From contig NZ_CP040128.1 of assembly GCF_007874125.1 (NCBI RefSeq), forward strand, positions 2,542,001 through 2,606,000: a DNA stretch of 64,000 nucleotides. The letters are read 5' to 3'. Position numbers and translations under genes: made by a program. This DNA is from Noviherbaspirillum sp. UKPF54. Lineage in GTDB: Bacteria > Pseudomonadota > Gammaproteobacteria > Burkholderiales > Burkholderiaceae_D. Of this stretch, positions 1 to 9,612 are shown piece after piece. The notes under the pieces are model-generated. The model was given only the letters and a program-made list of their open reading frames with translations. It searched no databases and was not told where the DNA came from. How positions within the stretch are numbered: position 1 is the first letter of the stretch; each line of letters starts with the position of its first letter.

Positions 1-1013
1 CTGACCAACCCCTTGACCGAGGACCGGTGGTGATGCGCGTCGACCAGGTCGATCAGCAAGGCCTGCACCTGCGCCGTCGCCTGCGCACTGGCCGGCATCG
101 AACGCAGGTCGATCAGGCGCGTCATGCGCGCCAGCTGCGCGCGCATGCGCTCGACCCGATACACCAGCCCCACCGATACGCCGTATTCGTCCAGGTGGCT
201 GTAGATGCGGTCGGTCTGCGCCTGACATACGGCGATCAGCATACGCACGCTGCGCAACGCAGCTTCATCGTCCGGGCGCGCCAGCAGGTATTTTTCCAGC
301 TCGCGCCGCAACGCCATGAAGGGCGTCGCCTGCAGCGGCGTCCGCGGCTCCAGGCGCTGGCGGAAATCCGGGCTGATGCCCACAGCGATGACCGTGCAGG
401 CAAGATAAGTAAGCGCTTCGTCGATCTGCTGCCGGTAGTTGTGCGCGATGCCGTCGTCGGCGCACAGCTTCCAGATGCGCTGCAGCGTCTTGTGGTCCAG
501 GCCGAGCAGCCAGTCGGCGTCGGCCGGCTCCGGGAACATCGCGGTAAACAGCATCGACAGATCGCTCTGCGACGGCGCCCCGGGCAGAATGGCCTTGACG
601 ATGCGCTCGCCCAGTTCATTGAAAAACGCCGGTTCGCGCGGCAAGCCGGTGGCGCAGAACAGTTCCGGGCCAACCGCTTCGCGCAGGGTCTTTTGCAGCG
701 TCGCCTGCACCACGCGCCGCACCTCGCGATGCTGGTCCAGCCAGTCGAGCAGAAAGCGCGTGCGCTGGTGCCTCACCCTCTTCCAGGCATGCTCGTCCAA
801 CCGCGCCGAGTACGATATGCGCGGCTCATGGCGCAGCCATTCGGCGACGTCGATCAGCCAGTTCGCACGCTCGCTCCAGGACGCGAACGGACTGGCGCGC
901 CGCATGAGCGATTCGACCTGATTGAAGATGCGCAGATGGTTTTCGAGATGACGCGGGGAAGCGCGGCGAAAGCGGCGCCACATGACCAGCAACTTCAGCA
1001 ATGATATTTTCAT
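1..1013 (-). CDS. Gcr-family 'site-specific recombinase' membrane protein (N-terminal part, cut by window edge)
   Basis: The minus strand is open from the window edge to position 1013 and encodes about 337 residues beginning MKISLLKLLVMWRRFRR, with residues such as LLDWLDQHREVRRVVQATL and the motif ELFCATGLPREPAFFNELGER. I recognise this as the N-terminal soluble part of the large Gcr family (Neisseria 'gonococcal recombinase', PF10136-like), common in Burkholderiales; the family has predicted membrane segments further C-terminal and a recombinase role that is doubtful. The stop codon lies outside the window. An in-frame ATG at 1037 is an alternative start. It is divergent from the MoxR gene at 1120. 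Family assignment is from memory of the sequence type; a profile search would settle it. Confidence 0.6.
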   Translation of the reverse strand, partial: MKISLLKLLVMWRRFRRASPRHLENHLRIFNQVESLMRRASPFASWSERANWLIDVAEWLRHEPRISYSARLDEHAWKRVRHQRTRFLLDWLDQHREVRRVVQATLQKTLREAVGPELFCATGLPREPAFFNELGERIVKAILPGAPSQSDLSMLFTAMFPEPADADWLLGLDHKTLQRIWKLCADDGIAHNYRQQIDEALTYLACTVIAVGISPDFRQRLEPRTPLQATPFMALRRELEKYLLARPDDEAALRSVRMLIAVCQAQTDRIYSHLDEYGVSVGLVYRVERMRAQLARMTRLIDLRSMPASAQATAQVQALLIDLVDAHHHRSSVKGLV

Positions 1014-1119
1014 GGGGTATGTGTCTGGTGGGAACATGCGGGAAATGGCGCCATCCGGCGTGCTTCCTTTCTCGCTTATACTTAAAGTTATTCTTTTCTT
1101 TTTTTAAAAATACAACGCT

Positions 1120-1974
1120 ATGCGACAAGAGACACGCTTCGAAGGTTCCCGGAATTACGTTGCGACCAACGATTTGAAACTTGCCGTCAACGCGGCATTG
1201 ACCTTGCAGCGACCCTTGTTGATCAAGGGCGAGCCTGGCACCGGCAAGACCATGCTGGCCGAGGAAGTGGCAGCCGCGCTCGGCATGCCGCTGCTGCAAT
1301 GGCACATCAAGTCCACCACCAAGGCGCAGCAGGGCCTGTACGAATACGACGCCGTGTCGCGCCTGCGCGATTCGCAGCTGGGCGACGAGCGCGTCAAGGA
1401 CATCCACAACTACATCGTCAAGGGCGTGCTGTGGCAGGCGTTCACTTCCGACCAGCAGGTGGTGCTGCTGATCGACGAGATCGACAAGGCCGACATCGAA
1501 TTCCCGAACGACTTGCTGCGCGAGCTCGACCGCATGGAGTTCTACGTCTACGAGACGCGCGAGATGGTGCAGGCGAAGAACCGACCGCTGGTGATTATCA
1601 CGTCCAACAACGAGAAGGAATTGCCGGACGCCTTCCTGCGCCGCTGCTTCTTCCACTACATCAAGTTCCCCGACAAGGACACGATGGAGCAGATCGTCGA
1701 CGTCCACTTCCCGCACCTGAAAAAGGACTTGCTGGCGCAGGCGCTGCAGACCTTCTACGAAGTGCGCGAGATCGCCGGGCTGAAGAAGAAGCCGTCGACC
1801 TCGGAGCTGATCGACTGGCTGAAGCTCTTGCTGGCCGAAGACATCCCGCCGGAAGCGCTGCGCAGCCAGGATGCGAAGCTGGCGGTGCCGCCGCTGCACG
1901 GCGCGCTGCTCAAGAACGAGCAGGACGTGCACCTGTTCGAGCGCCTGGTGTTCATGGCGCGGGCGAACCGATGA
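1120..1974 (+). CDS. MoxR-family AAA+ ATPase
   Basis: 284 residues. Walker A GEPGTGKT lies at residues 37-44 and Walker B VVLLIDEIDKAD around residues 110-120, followed by a sensor-type stretch ITSNNEKELPDAFLRRC. The length and the pattern IKGEPGTGKT...LRRCFFHYI fit the MoxR branch of AAA+ ATPases, which act as chaperones that activate metal-cofactor or multi-subunit enzymes together with a VWA-domain partner. The next gene is such a partner: it starts 43 bases downstream on the same strand, so the two almost certainly form one transcriptional unit. The upstream region is AT-rich (a run of T before 1110). The client of this pair is unknown; no cofactor-containing enzyme is encoded next to it. 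Confidence 0.93.
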   Translation: MRQETRFEGSRNYVATNDLKLAVNAALTLQRPLLIKGEPGTGKTMLAEEVAAALGMPLLQWHIKSTTKAQQGLYEYDAVSRLRDSQLGDERVKDIHNYIVKGVLWQAFTSDQQVVLLIDEIDKADIEFPNDLLRELDRMEFYVYETREMVQAKNRPLVIITSNNEKELPDAFLRRCFFHYIKFPDKDTMEQIVDVHFPHLKKDLLAQALQTFYEVREIAGLKKKPSTSELIDWLKLLLAEDIPPEALRSQDAKLAVPPLHGALLKNEQDVHLFERLVFMARANR

Positions 1975-2017
1975 ACGCGGCGTTCGCCGGGCCGCAAATT
2001 GCATTCGCGAGGATGAC

Positions 2018-3186
<1,169 letters not shown>

Positions 3187-3187
<1 letters not shown>

Positions 3188-3213
3188 CTAGGGAGTGTTA
3201 CGCACTCTCTAGC
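3187..3213. terminator. Hairpin between convergent genes, overlapping both stop codons
   Basis: GCTAGGGAGTG (3187-3197) pairs with GCACTCTCTAGC (3202-3213) through an 11-base-pair stem with one G-T wobble and a five-base loop. It begins on the last base of the VWA gene stop codon and covers the stop codon of the minus-strand gene. There is no U-tract in either direction, so it may stabilise 3' ends rather than terminate on its own. Confidence 0.5.
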
Positions 3214-4039
3214 GCTGCAGCGGCATGAACTTCTTCAGTACGCTGATCATGTGCTGGCTCGCCAGCGGCTTGTTGAGGAAGCCGTCCGCGCCGACGTAAC
3301 GCGCCTGTTCGAGGTCGTAGGCAAACGGCTTGCTGACCAGGAAAACGACCGCGATGCGCACCGGCGAATCCTTTTCCTTGATGGCCCAGCACAGGCGGTA
3401 AGGGTCGACGCCGGGAGTGGACGTATTGATCATGACCACCGCGACCGGATGCTGCTGGCAGATGTCGACCGCCTTCGTTTCGTCGTCGGCCCAGGCCACC
3501 TTTACCTGTTGCCGCGCCAGCAGGTCGGACAGGTAGTCGCGCAGCGCGGAATTCTTGTCGATCACCAGCACCAGTCCGTTGTCGGGCACCTTGGCGCGCA
3601 TCTTTTCGTATTCCGCCGGATCGGTCAGGTCGACGTCGAGGCGGTTGCGGCGGCGCCGCTCCGGCACGGTGACGATGTCCGAAGCCTCCAGGCGAGACAA
3701 TGCATCGGCGCGTTTTTCCACCAAGCCATCGAGCGCAGCGATCAGCGCCGTCCAGTCGATCGGCCGCGCCACCCGCGGATAAGGCAGCTCGATTTGCGGA
3801 TCGCCGATCATGAGCGCTGGACGGACGTCGCTCGGGCGCAGGTCGGCCAGCGAGACCAGTGCACGCAGTTCATCGGCATTGGCGACATACATGTCCGGGT
3901 CCTGCAAATTGTTCTGTGCGAGACGGAAATATCCATAACCCTTACCCTGCCGGACCGCAAAGGCCGCGTCGAACCGTTCCTCCTCGGCGGAAGAAAACCC
4001 GATCAGGCGCACTGCGAAAGGAAAATTATGGAATGACAT
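3209..4039 (-). CDS. Protein with a degenerate C-terminal response-regulator receiver domain
   Basis: 276 residues. Residues about 152-276 read as a CheY-like fold: LVLVIDKNSALRDYLSDLL (beta1/alpha1), VVMINTSTPG (beta3), VVFLVSKP (beta4) and ADGFLNKPLA (beta5 with the conserved Lys at 257). The phospho-acceptor Asp is replaced by Asn205 and the acidic pair of the first loop is reduced to Asp161-Lys162, so ordinary phosphorylation is unlikely. The first 150 residues are not recognised; they include PALMIGDPQIELPYPRV, which could be a second, very diverged receiver-like fold. A basic stretch PERRRRNRLD sits at 127-136. It is a single gene with no kinase next to it. A phosphorylation-independent signalling or scaffold role is an inference. 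Confidence 0.7.
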   Translation of the reverse strand: MSFHNFPFAVRLIGFSSAEEERFDAAFAVRQGKGYGYFRLAQNNLQDPDMYVANADELRALVSLADLRPSDVRPALMIGDPQIELPYPRVARPIDWTALIAALDGLVEKRADALSRLEASDIVTVPERRRRNRLDVDLTDPAEYEKMRAKVPDNGLVLVIDKNSALRDYLSDLLARQQVKVAWADDETKAVDICQQHPVAVVMINTSTPGVDPYRLCWAIKEKDSPVRIAVVFLVSKPFAYDLEQARYVGADGFLNKPLASQHMISVLKKFMPLQR

Positions 4040-4352
4040 GATGCTTCATTCTATAAAGACTTTCACATATTGCACCAGAGTAATTTATTGCCCGCAAAAG
4101 CCATCTACCAGCGCGCAACTTTGCGCGGTAACACATGGTTATAGATGATGCCACGCCGGCTCCTTCCCGCTTGGAAGACGGAGTTCAGCCCATATCTAGA
4201 TCATTCTTCCTTGTTAACGTCCACCGACAGGCCATCTGCCGTGTCACTTCTTTTTTTCATTAGAATGCTGGGGTTTCCATTTGTGTTTAAATACCTTCCC
4301 TGATTAAGCACATTCTTTTAAGCAACAACCGAACATCTGGCATCTCCAATTA
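4040..4352. other. Intergenic region between divergent receiver-like gene and parE
   Basis: About 310 bases without a gene. It is more AT-rich than its surroundings, as expected for two divergent promoters, but I cannot point to a confident -35/-10 pair for either gene. A minus-strand TATAGA box near 4050 could serve the receiver-like gene. No RNA gene or repeat is evident. Confidence 0.4.
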
Positions 4353-6335
4353 ATGGCAACTAAAAAACCCTCCGATTACAGCGAAGCCTCCATCCGGGTC
4401 CTGAAGGGCCTGGAGCCGGTGAAGCAGCGCCCGGGCATGTACACCCGCACCGAAAACCCGCTGCACATCATCCAGGAAGTGATCGATAACGCCTCCGATG
4501 AAGCGCTCGGCGGATATTGCAAGAATATTCTCGTGACCCTGAACGCGGACGGCAGCGTCAGCGTGGAAGACGACGGGCGCGGCATTCCGGTCGGGCTGCA
4601 TCCGGAAGAAAAGGTGCCGACCGTCGAAATCGTGTTCACCCGGCTGCATGCCGGCGGCAAGTTCGACAAGGGCTCGGGCGGCGCCTATTCCTTTTCCGGC
4701 GGCCTGCACGGCGTGGGCGTGTCCGTCACCAATGCGCTGGCGTCGCGGCTGGAAATCACGGTGTGGCGCGAAGGCGGCGTGCACCAGATCGCGTTCGCCG
4801 ACGGCGACGTGGTGCAGAAGCTGAAATCGCGCCCGACGACGAAGGAAGACAAGAAATCCGGCACCCGCGTCACCGTGTGGCCGAACGCGAAATACTTCGA
4901 CTCCTCCGCGATTCCGAACGCGGAACTGCAGCGCCTGCTGCGCTCGAAGGCCGTGCTGCTGCCGGGGGTGAAAGTCACGCTGACCAACGCAAAGACCGGC
5001 GACAGCCAGACCTGGCAGTACGACCAGGGCTTGCGCGGTTACCTGGTCGAATCGCTGGCACAGGCGTCGCACGCCGATCCGCTGATCCCGCTGTTCGAAG
5101 GAGAGCAATATGCCGGCTCGGATGCCGACGGTTTTTCCGAGGGCGAAGGCGCGGCCTGGGTCGTGGCCTGGACCGAGGAAGGCAACGTGGTGCGCGAATC
5201 CTATGTGAACCTGATTCCGACGCCGGCCGGCGGCACGCACGAAGCCGGTTTGCGTGAAGGCTTGTTCGGCGCGGTGAAGAGCTTCGTCGAGATGCACTCG
5301 ATGCTGCCCAAGGGCGTGAAGCTGCTGCCGGAAGACGTATTTGCGCGCGTGTCGTTCGTGTTGAGCGCAAAAGTGCTCGATCCGCAGTTCCAGGGCCAGA
5401 TCAAGGAACGCCTGAACTCGCGCGACGCGGTGCGGCTGGTGGGAACCTTCACCCGACCTGCGCTGGAATTGTGGCTGAACCAGCATGTCGATTACGGCAA
5501 GAAGCTGGCGGAACTGGTGATCAAGCAGGCGCAGTCGCGCCTGCGTTCCGCGCAAAAGGTCGAAAAGAAGAAATCCTCCGGCGTGGCGGTCTTGCCGGGC
5601 AAGCTGACCGATTGCGAATCGGACGACGTGTCGCGCAACGAACTGTTCCTGGTCGAGGGAGACTCGGCGGGCGGCTCGGCCAAGATGGGGCGCGACAAGG
5701 AATTCCAGGCGATCCTGCCCCTGCGCGGCAAGGTGCTCAATTCCTGGGAAACCGAGCGCGACCGGCTGTTCGCCAACAACGAGATCCACGACATCGCGGT
5801 GGCGATCGGTGTCGACCCGCACGGACCGAACGACACCCCGGATTTGAGCGGTCTGCGCTACGGCAAGATCTGCATCCTGTCGGACGCGGACGTCGACGGC
5901 TCGCACATCCAGGTGCTGCTGCTGACGCTGTTCTTCAAGCACTTCCCGCAACTGATCGCGCGCGGCCACATCTGCGTGGCGCGCCCGCCGCTGTACCGCA
6001 TCGATGCGCCGGCGCGCGGCAAGAAGCAGGCGCAGAAGCTGTACGCGCTGGACGACGGCGAACTGGAAGCGATCGAGGACAAGCTGCGCAAGGATGGCCT
6101 GAAGGATGGCTCGTGGGCGATCTCCCGCTTCAAAGGCCTGGGCGAAATGAATGCCGAGCAGCTGTGGGAAACCACGATGAACCCGGACACGCGGCGCCTG
6201 CTGCCGGTGTCGCTGGGCGACTTCGACCTGGCCGCCTCGGAAAACCGTTTCAACATGCTGATGGGTAAAGGCGAAGCAGCCGCGCGGCGCGCCTGGCTGG
6301 AAGAACACGGCAACGAGGCGGAAGCCGACATCTGA
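4353..6335 (+). CDS. parE: DNA topoisomerase IV subunit B
   Basis: 660 residues, the usual length for betaproteobacterial ParE. The GHKL ATPase domain shows the N box VIDNASDEAL (near residue 50), the G1 box DDGRGIPVG and GGLHGVGVSVTNAL. The TOPRIM domain shows LVEGDSAGGSAKMGRD (around residue 430) and DADVDGSHI (about 510), which bind Mg2+. With ParC it forms the A2B2 enzyme that decatenates replicated chromosomes. The ATG at 4353 is followed by MATKKPSDYSEASIRVLKGLE, the normal start. The gene is followed after three bases by a lytic transglycosylase gene and then parC, so the two topoisomerase subunits appear to be co-transcribed with a cell-wall enzyme between them. GyrB is excluded by length and by the absence of the GyrB-specific insert. 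Confidence 0.97.
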   Translation: MATKKPSDYSEASIRVLKGLEPVKQRPGMYTRTENPLHIIQEVIDNASDEALGGYCKNILVTLNADGSVSVEDDGRGIPVGLHPEEKVPTVEIVFTRLHAGGKFDKGSGGAYSFSGGLHGVGVSVTNALASRLEITVWREGGVHQIAFADGDVVQKLKSRPTTKEDKKSGTRVTVWPNAKYFDSSAIPNAELQRLLRSKAVLLPGVKVTLTNAKTGDSQTWQYDQGLRGYLVESLAQASHADPLIPLFEGEQYAGSDADGFSEGEGAAWVVAWTEEGNVVRESYVNLIPTPAGGTHEAGLREGLFGAVKSFVEMHSMLPKGVKLLPEDVFARVSFVLSAKVLDPQFQGQIKERLNSRDAVRLVGTFTRPALELWLNQHVDYGKKLAELVIKQAQSRLRSAQKVEKKKSSGVAVLPGKLTDCESDDVSRNELFLVEGDSAGGSAKMGRDKEFQAILPLRGKVLNSWETERDRLFANNEIHDIAVAIGVDPHGPNDTPDLSGLRYGKICILSDADVDGSHIQVLLLTLFFKHFPQLIARGHICVARPPLYRIDAPARGKKQAQKLYALDDGELEAIEDKLRKDGLKDGSWAISRFKGLGEMNAEQLWETTMNPDTRRLLPVSLGDFDLAASENRFNMLMGKGEAAARRAWLEEHGNEAEADI

Positions 6336-6338
6336 TCA

Positions 6339-7103
6339 ATGCGAATAACAAGAGCCATCGCTGCATTGTTGCTGACGCTCGCATCCTCGTATGCGAGCGC
6401 CGACATCTATGGCTACGTCGATCGCGATGGCTCCGCGCATTTTTCCACCGAAAAGCTCGACGAGCGCTACCAGTTGTTCGTGCGCGGCGGCGCTGCTTTC
6501 GATTCGTCGCAATTGCCGCAATCGACGGCTGAGCCTGCCAGGACGCCGCTGTTCGACTTCCTGTCGAAGCACCCTAACCTGAAGAAATACGAGCCCTTGC
6601 TGAACGAGGCGGCGCAGGAATTCTCGCTCGACCCCGCGCTGCTGAAAGCGGTGATGGCAGCCGAGTCCGGCTTCAATCCCGGGGCGGTGTCGCCCAAGGG
6701 CGCGATCGGATTGATGCAGGTGATGCCCGCGACCGCCGAACGCTACGGACTGCAGGGCGACAGGAAGAAAACGGTCGAGCAGAAGCTGGCCGATCCGAAG
6801 ACGAACATCCGGCTCGCCGCGCGCTATCTGCGCGACCTGCACAAGCTGTTCCCGTTTCGTCCGGAACTCGTGATCGCGTCCTACAACGCGGGCGAGCGCG
6901 CTGTGCAGAAGCACAACAATGCCGTGCCCCCCTACCCCGAGACGCGCAGCTATGTGCAGATCGTCAAGCAGCTGTACCAGCTGTACAAGCCGGCGGCGGA
7001 AAAGCTCGCCATCGCCGCATTCTCCGAATCCGCATCCGGCGCGCGCCGGATTCACATGACCATTCCCGGTCGCCGCAGCATGCCGGCCGACACATTCGAA
7101 TAA
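6339..7103 (+). CDS. Lytic transglycosylase (SLT domain) with N-terminal DUF4124-like segment
   Basis: 254 residues. A signal peptide of about 21 residues (MRITRAIAALLLTLASSYASA) directs it to the periplasm; then comes DIYGYVDRDGSAHFSTEKLD, the DUF4124-like segment often found in front of secreted enzymes. The catalytic domain starts near residue 95 with LDPALLKAVMAAESGFNPGAVSP, holding the catalytic Glu, followed by KGAIGLMQVMPATAERYGL and IASYNAGERAV, the hallmarks of family 1 soluble lytic transglycosylases. It cleaves the beta-1,4 bond of peptidoglycan with formation of 1,6-anhydromuramic acid. The gene starts three bases after parE and ends 13 bases before parC, so it is translated from the same message. 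Confidence 0.93.
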   Translation: MRITRAIAALLLTLASSYASADIYGYVDRDGSAHFSTEKLDERYQLFVRGGAAFDSSQLPQSTAEPARTPLFDFLSKHPNLKKYEPLLNEAAQEFSLDPALLKAVMAAESGFNPGAVSPKGAIGLMQVMPATAERYGLQGDRKKTVEQKLADPKTNIRLAARYLRDLHKLFPFRPELVIASYNAGERAVQKHNNAVPPYPETRSYVQIVKQLYQLYKPAAEKLAIAAFSESASGARRIHMTIPGRRSMPADTFE

Positions 7104-7116
7104 ATTCTGAACCACA

Positions 7117-9426
7117 ATGACTGAACAAGCCTCCCTGTTTGATGAAATGCCGTCGGGCGACGGCGAAGCGCTGACGCTGGCCACCTTTGCCGAGCGCGCC
7201 TATCTCGACTACGCGATCTCGGTGGTCAAGGGCCGCGCGCTGCCGGACGTGGCCGACGGCCAGAAGCCGGTGCAGCGCCGCATCCTGTACGCGATGCACG
7301 ACCTCGGCCTGAACGCAACCGCCAAGCCGCGCAAATCCGCCGCCGTGGTGGGCGACGTGCTCGGCAAGCTGCACCCGCACGGCGACCAATCGGTGTACGA
7401 CGCGCTGGTGCGCATGGCGCAGGATTTCTCGCTGCGCTATCCGCTGATCGACGGCCAGGGCAACTTCGGCTCGCGCGACGGCGACGGCGCGGCGGCGATG
7501 CGCTACACCGAAGCGCGCCTGACGCCGATCTCGAAGCTGCTGCTCGACGAAATCGACATGGGCACCGTCGATTTCCAGCCCAACTACGACGGCACCGCGC
7601 AGGAGCCGAAGCTCTTGCCGGCGCGCCTGCCGTTCGTGCTGTTGAACGGCGCCTCCGGCATCGCGGTCGGCCTCGCCACCGAAATCCCGTCGCACAACCT
7701 CACCGAAGTGGCAAAAGCGGCGGTCGCGCTGATCCGCAATCCGAACCTGACGCATGCCGACCTGATGACCTACATTCCGGGCCCGGATTTCCCTGGCGGC
7801 GGACAGATCATCACGCCGACTTCCGCGATTTCCGAAATGTACGAAAACGGCCGCGGCACGCTGAAAGTGCGCGCGCGCTGGAAGATCGAAGACCTGGCGC
7901 GCGGCCAGTGGCAGGCGGTCGTGACCGAACTCCCGCCGGGCACCTCGTCGCAGAAGGTGCTGGAAGAAATCGAGGAATTGACCAATCCGAAGGTCAAGAC
8001 CGGCAAGAAATCGCTGCTGCCGGAACAGCTGGCGCAAAAGCAGATGATCCTGTCGGTGCTCGACACGGTGCGCGACGAATCGGGCAAGGATGCTCCGGTG
8101 CGCCTGGTGCTGGAGCCGAAGTCGAAGAACCAGGACCAGACCGAGTTCATGAACATCCTGCTGGCGAACACGTCGCTGGAGTCGGGCGCGTCGCTCAACC
8201 TGGTGATGATCGGCGGCGACGGCCGCCCGCGCCAGAAGGGGCTGGGCCAGATCCTGCGCGAGTGGATCGATTTCCGCTTCGTCACGATCACGCGCAGGAC
8301 GCAATTCCGCCTGCAGAAGGTCGACGACCGCATCCACATCCTCGAAGGCCGCGAGGCGGTGCTGCTGAACATCGACAAGGTGATCAAGATCATCCGCGAA
8401 TCGGACGAACCGAAGCCGGCGCTGATGCAGGCGTTCAAATTGTCAGACCGGCAGGCGGAAGACATCCTCGAAATCCGCCTGCGCCAGCTGGCGCGGCTGG
8501 AGGCGATCAAGATCCAGCAGGAGCTGGCGGAGCTGCGCAAGGAAAAGGCGACGCTGCACGACCTGCTCGACAACCCGGCCTCGATGAAAAAGCTGGTGAT
8601 CAAGGAAATCGAAGGCGATGCGAAGCAGTTCGGCGACGCGCGCCGCACCCTGATCGAGGAAGCGGAACGCGCCAGCATCGAGCAGAAGGTGATCGACGAG
8701 CCGGTCACGGTGGTGATCTCGCAGAAAGGCTGGGTGCGCGCGCGCACCGGCCACGGGCACGATCCGGCGCAGTTCGCCTTCAAGGCCGGCGACAGCCTGT
8801 ACGGCACCTTCGAATGCCGCACGGTCGACACCCTGCTCGCGTTCGGCTCCAACGGCCGCATCTATTCGATGGCGGTATCCGCCCTGCCGGGCGCGCGCGG
8901 CGACGGCGTGCCGGTGACGACGCTGGTAGAACTGGCCAGCGGCACGCGCCTGCTGCATTACTTCGCGGGGCCGGCGGATACGCAGTTGCTGCTGGCGTCG
9001 ACTGCCGGCTACGGCTTCACCGCCAGGGCCGGCGACATGGTCAGCCGCATCAAGGCCGGCAAGGCTTTCGTCACGCTCGACGAGGGCGACGAGCCGCTGG
9101 CGCCACGTGTCGTCGGCGGCAATGCCAGCGCGCTCGCATGCCTGTCCGAGAAAGGCCGCCTGCTGGTGTTCGGCCTGGACGAAATCAAGACCCTCTCCGG
9201 CGGCGGCCGCGGCGTGATCCTGATGGAGCTGGAGAAGAATGAGAAACTGGTGGCCGCCCAGCCGATCAGCCAGAAAGGCGTGACCGTGTCGGGCATCGGG
9301 CGCGGCGGCAAGGCTCAGCAGCTGAACCTGTCGGCGTCCGCGCTGGCCGAGCATATCGGCAAGCGCGCGCGCAAGGGTAAGGCGCTGGAATCGAAGATCA
9401 AGCCGAGCGCGCTGACAGCGATATAA
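7117..9426 (+). CDS. parC: DNA topoisomerase IV subunit A
   Basis: 769 residues. The breakage-reunion domain begins [33 protein letters not shown] and carries the catalytic Tyr in AMRYTEARL (around residue 130). The quinolone-determining region reads [17 protein letters not shown]: the position of E. coli Ser80 is Gln and that of Glu84 is Asp, which I believe is usual in Burkholderiales. The C-terminal third has repeated blades of the ParC beta-pinwheel, with the GyrA-box QRRGGKG absent, as expected for ParC. It acts with ParE in chromosome decatenation. It is the last gene of the parE-transglycosylase-parC unit and is followed directly by an intrinsic terminator. Confidence 0.97.
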   Translation: MTEQASLFDEMPSGDGEALTLATFAERAYLDYAISVVKGRALPDVADGQKPVQRRILYAMHDLGLNATAKPRKSAAVVGDVLGKLHPHGDQSVYDALVRMAQDFSLRYPLIDGQGNFGSRDGDGAAAMRYTEARLTPISKLLLDEIDMGTVDFQPNYDGTAQEPKLLPARLPFVLLNGASGIAVGLATEIPSHNLTEVAKAAVALIRNPNLTHADLMTYIPGPDFPGGGQIITPTSAISEMYENGRGTLKVRARWKIEDLARGQWQAVVTELPPGTSSQKVLEEIEELTNPKVKTGKKSLLPEQLAQKQMILSVLDTVRDESGKDAPVRLVLEPKSKNQDQTEFMNILLANTSLESGASLNLVMIGGDGRPRQKGLGQILREWIDFRFVTITRRTQFRLQKVDDRIHILEGREAVLLNIDKVIKIIRESDEPKPALMQAFKLSDRQAEDILEIRLRQLARLEAIKIQQELAELRKEKATLHDLLDNPASMKKLVIKEIEGDAKQFGDARRTLIEEAERASIEQKVIDEPVTVVISQKGWVRARTGHGHDPAQFAFKAGDSLYGTFECRTVDTLLAFGSNGRIYSMAVSALPGARGDGVPVTTLVELASGTRLLHYFAGPADTQLLLASTAGYGFTARAGDMVSRIKAGKAFVTLDEGDEPLAPRVVGGNASALACLSEKGRLLVFGLDEIKTLSGGGRGVILMELEKNEKLVAAQPISQKGVTVSGIGRGGKAQQLNLSASALAEHIGKRARKGKALESKIKPSALTAI

Positions 9427-9435
9427 GGGGAAGAA

Positions 9436-9469
9436 AAAAACGCCATGGCTGGTAGCATGGCGTTTTTTT
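9436..9469 (+). terminator. Intrinsic terminator after parC
   Basis: CGCCATG (9441-9447) pairs with CATGGCG (9456-9462) around an eight-base loop, flanked by an A-run before and a T-run (9463-9469) after. The stem extends by A-T pairs, so it may work in both directions. Confidence 0.9.
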
Positions 9470-9563
9470 ACGCACGGCCTCACCCCGCTTCGGGCACAAG
9501 CACTGGATGCGGCCCATGTGCGGGATTTGCAGGCCGGGGTCCGGTGGAATCAGCGAGCCGGAT

Positions 9564-9592
9564 TCTCCCTCTCGCCTGAGCGAAGGGGAGAA
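9564..9592. repeat. REP-like inverted repeat
   Basis: TCTCCCTCTCGC and GCGAAGGGGAGA form an imperfect hairpin around a short loop in the gap between parC and the aminotransferase gene. A related C-rich/G-rich hairpin with a TTCGC core lies between aceE and aceF (62858-62879). Such elements are common in intergenic regions of these bacteria; it may also serve as the 3' end structure of the minus-strand gene. Confidence 0.4.
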
Positions 9593-9612
9593 CAAGCGGA
9601 GAAACTACCCGC

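Noticed and set aside
27-1004. Long plus-strand open frame at the left edge
   Set aside because: Arg/His-rich, no motif and no ribosome-binding site; it is the shadow of the minus-strand Gcr-like gene, whose frame is open to the edge and has sensible composition.
4350-6308. Long minus-strand frame of 652 codons opposite parE
   Set aside because: Shadow of parE in GC-rich DNA; no family, low-complexity His/Arg/Gln composition. The same applies to the 900-1000 codon frames opposite the RND genes and the sensor kinase.
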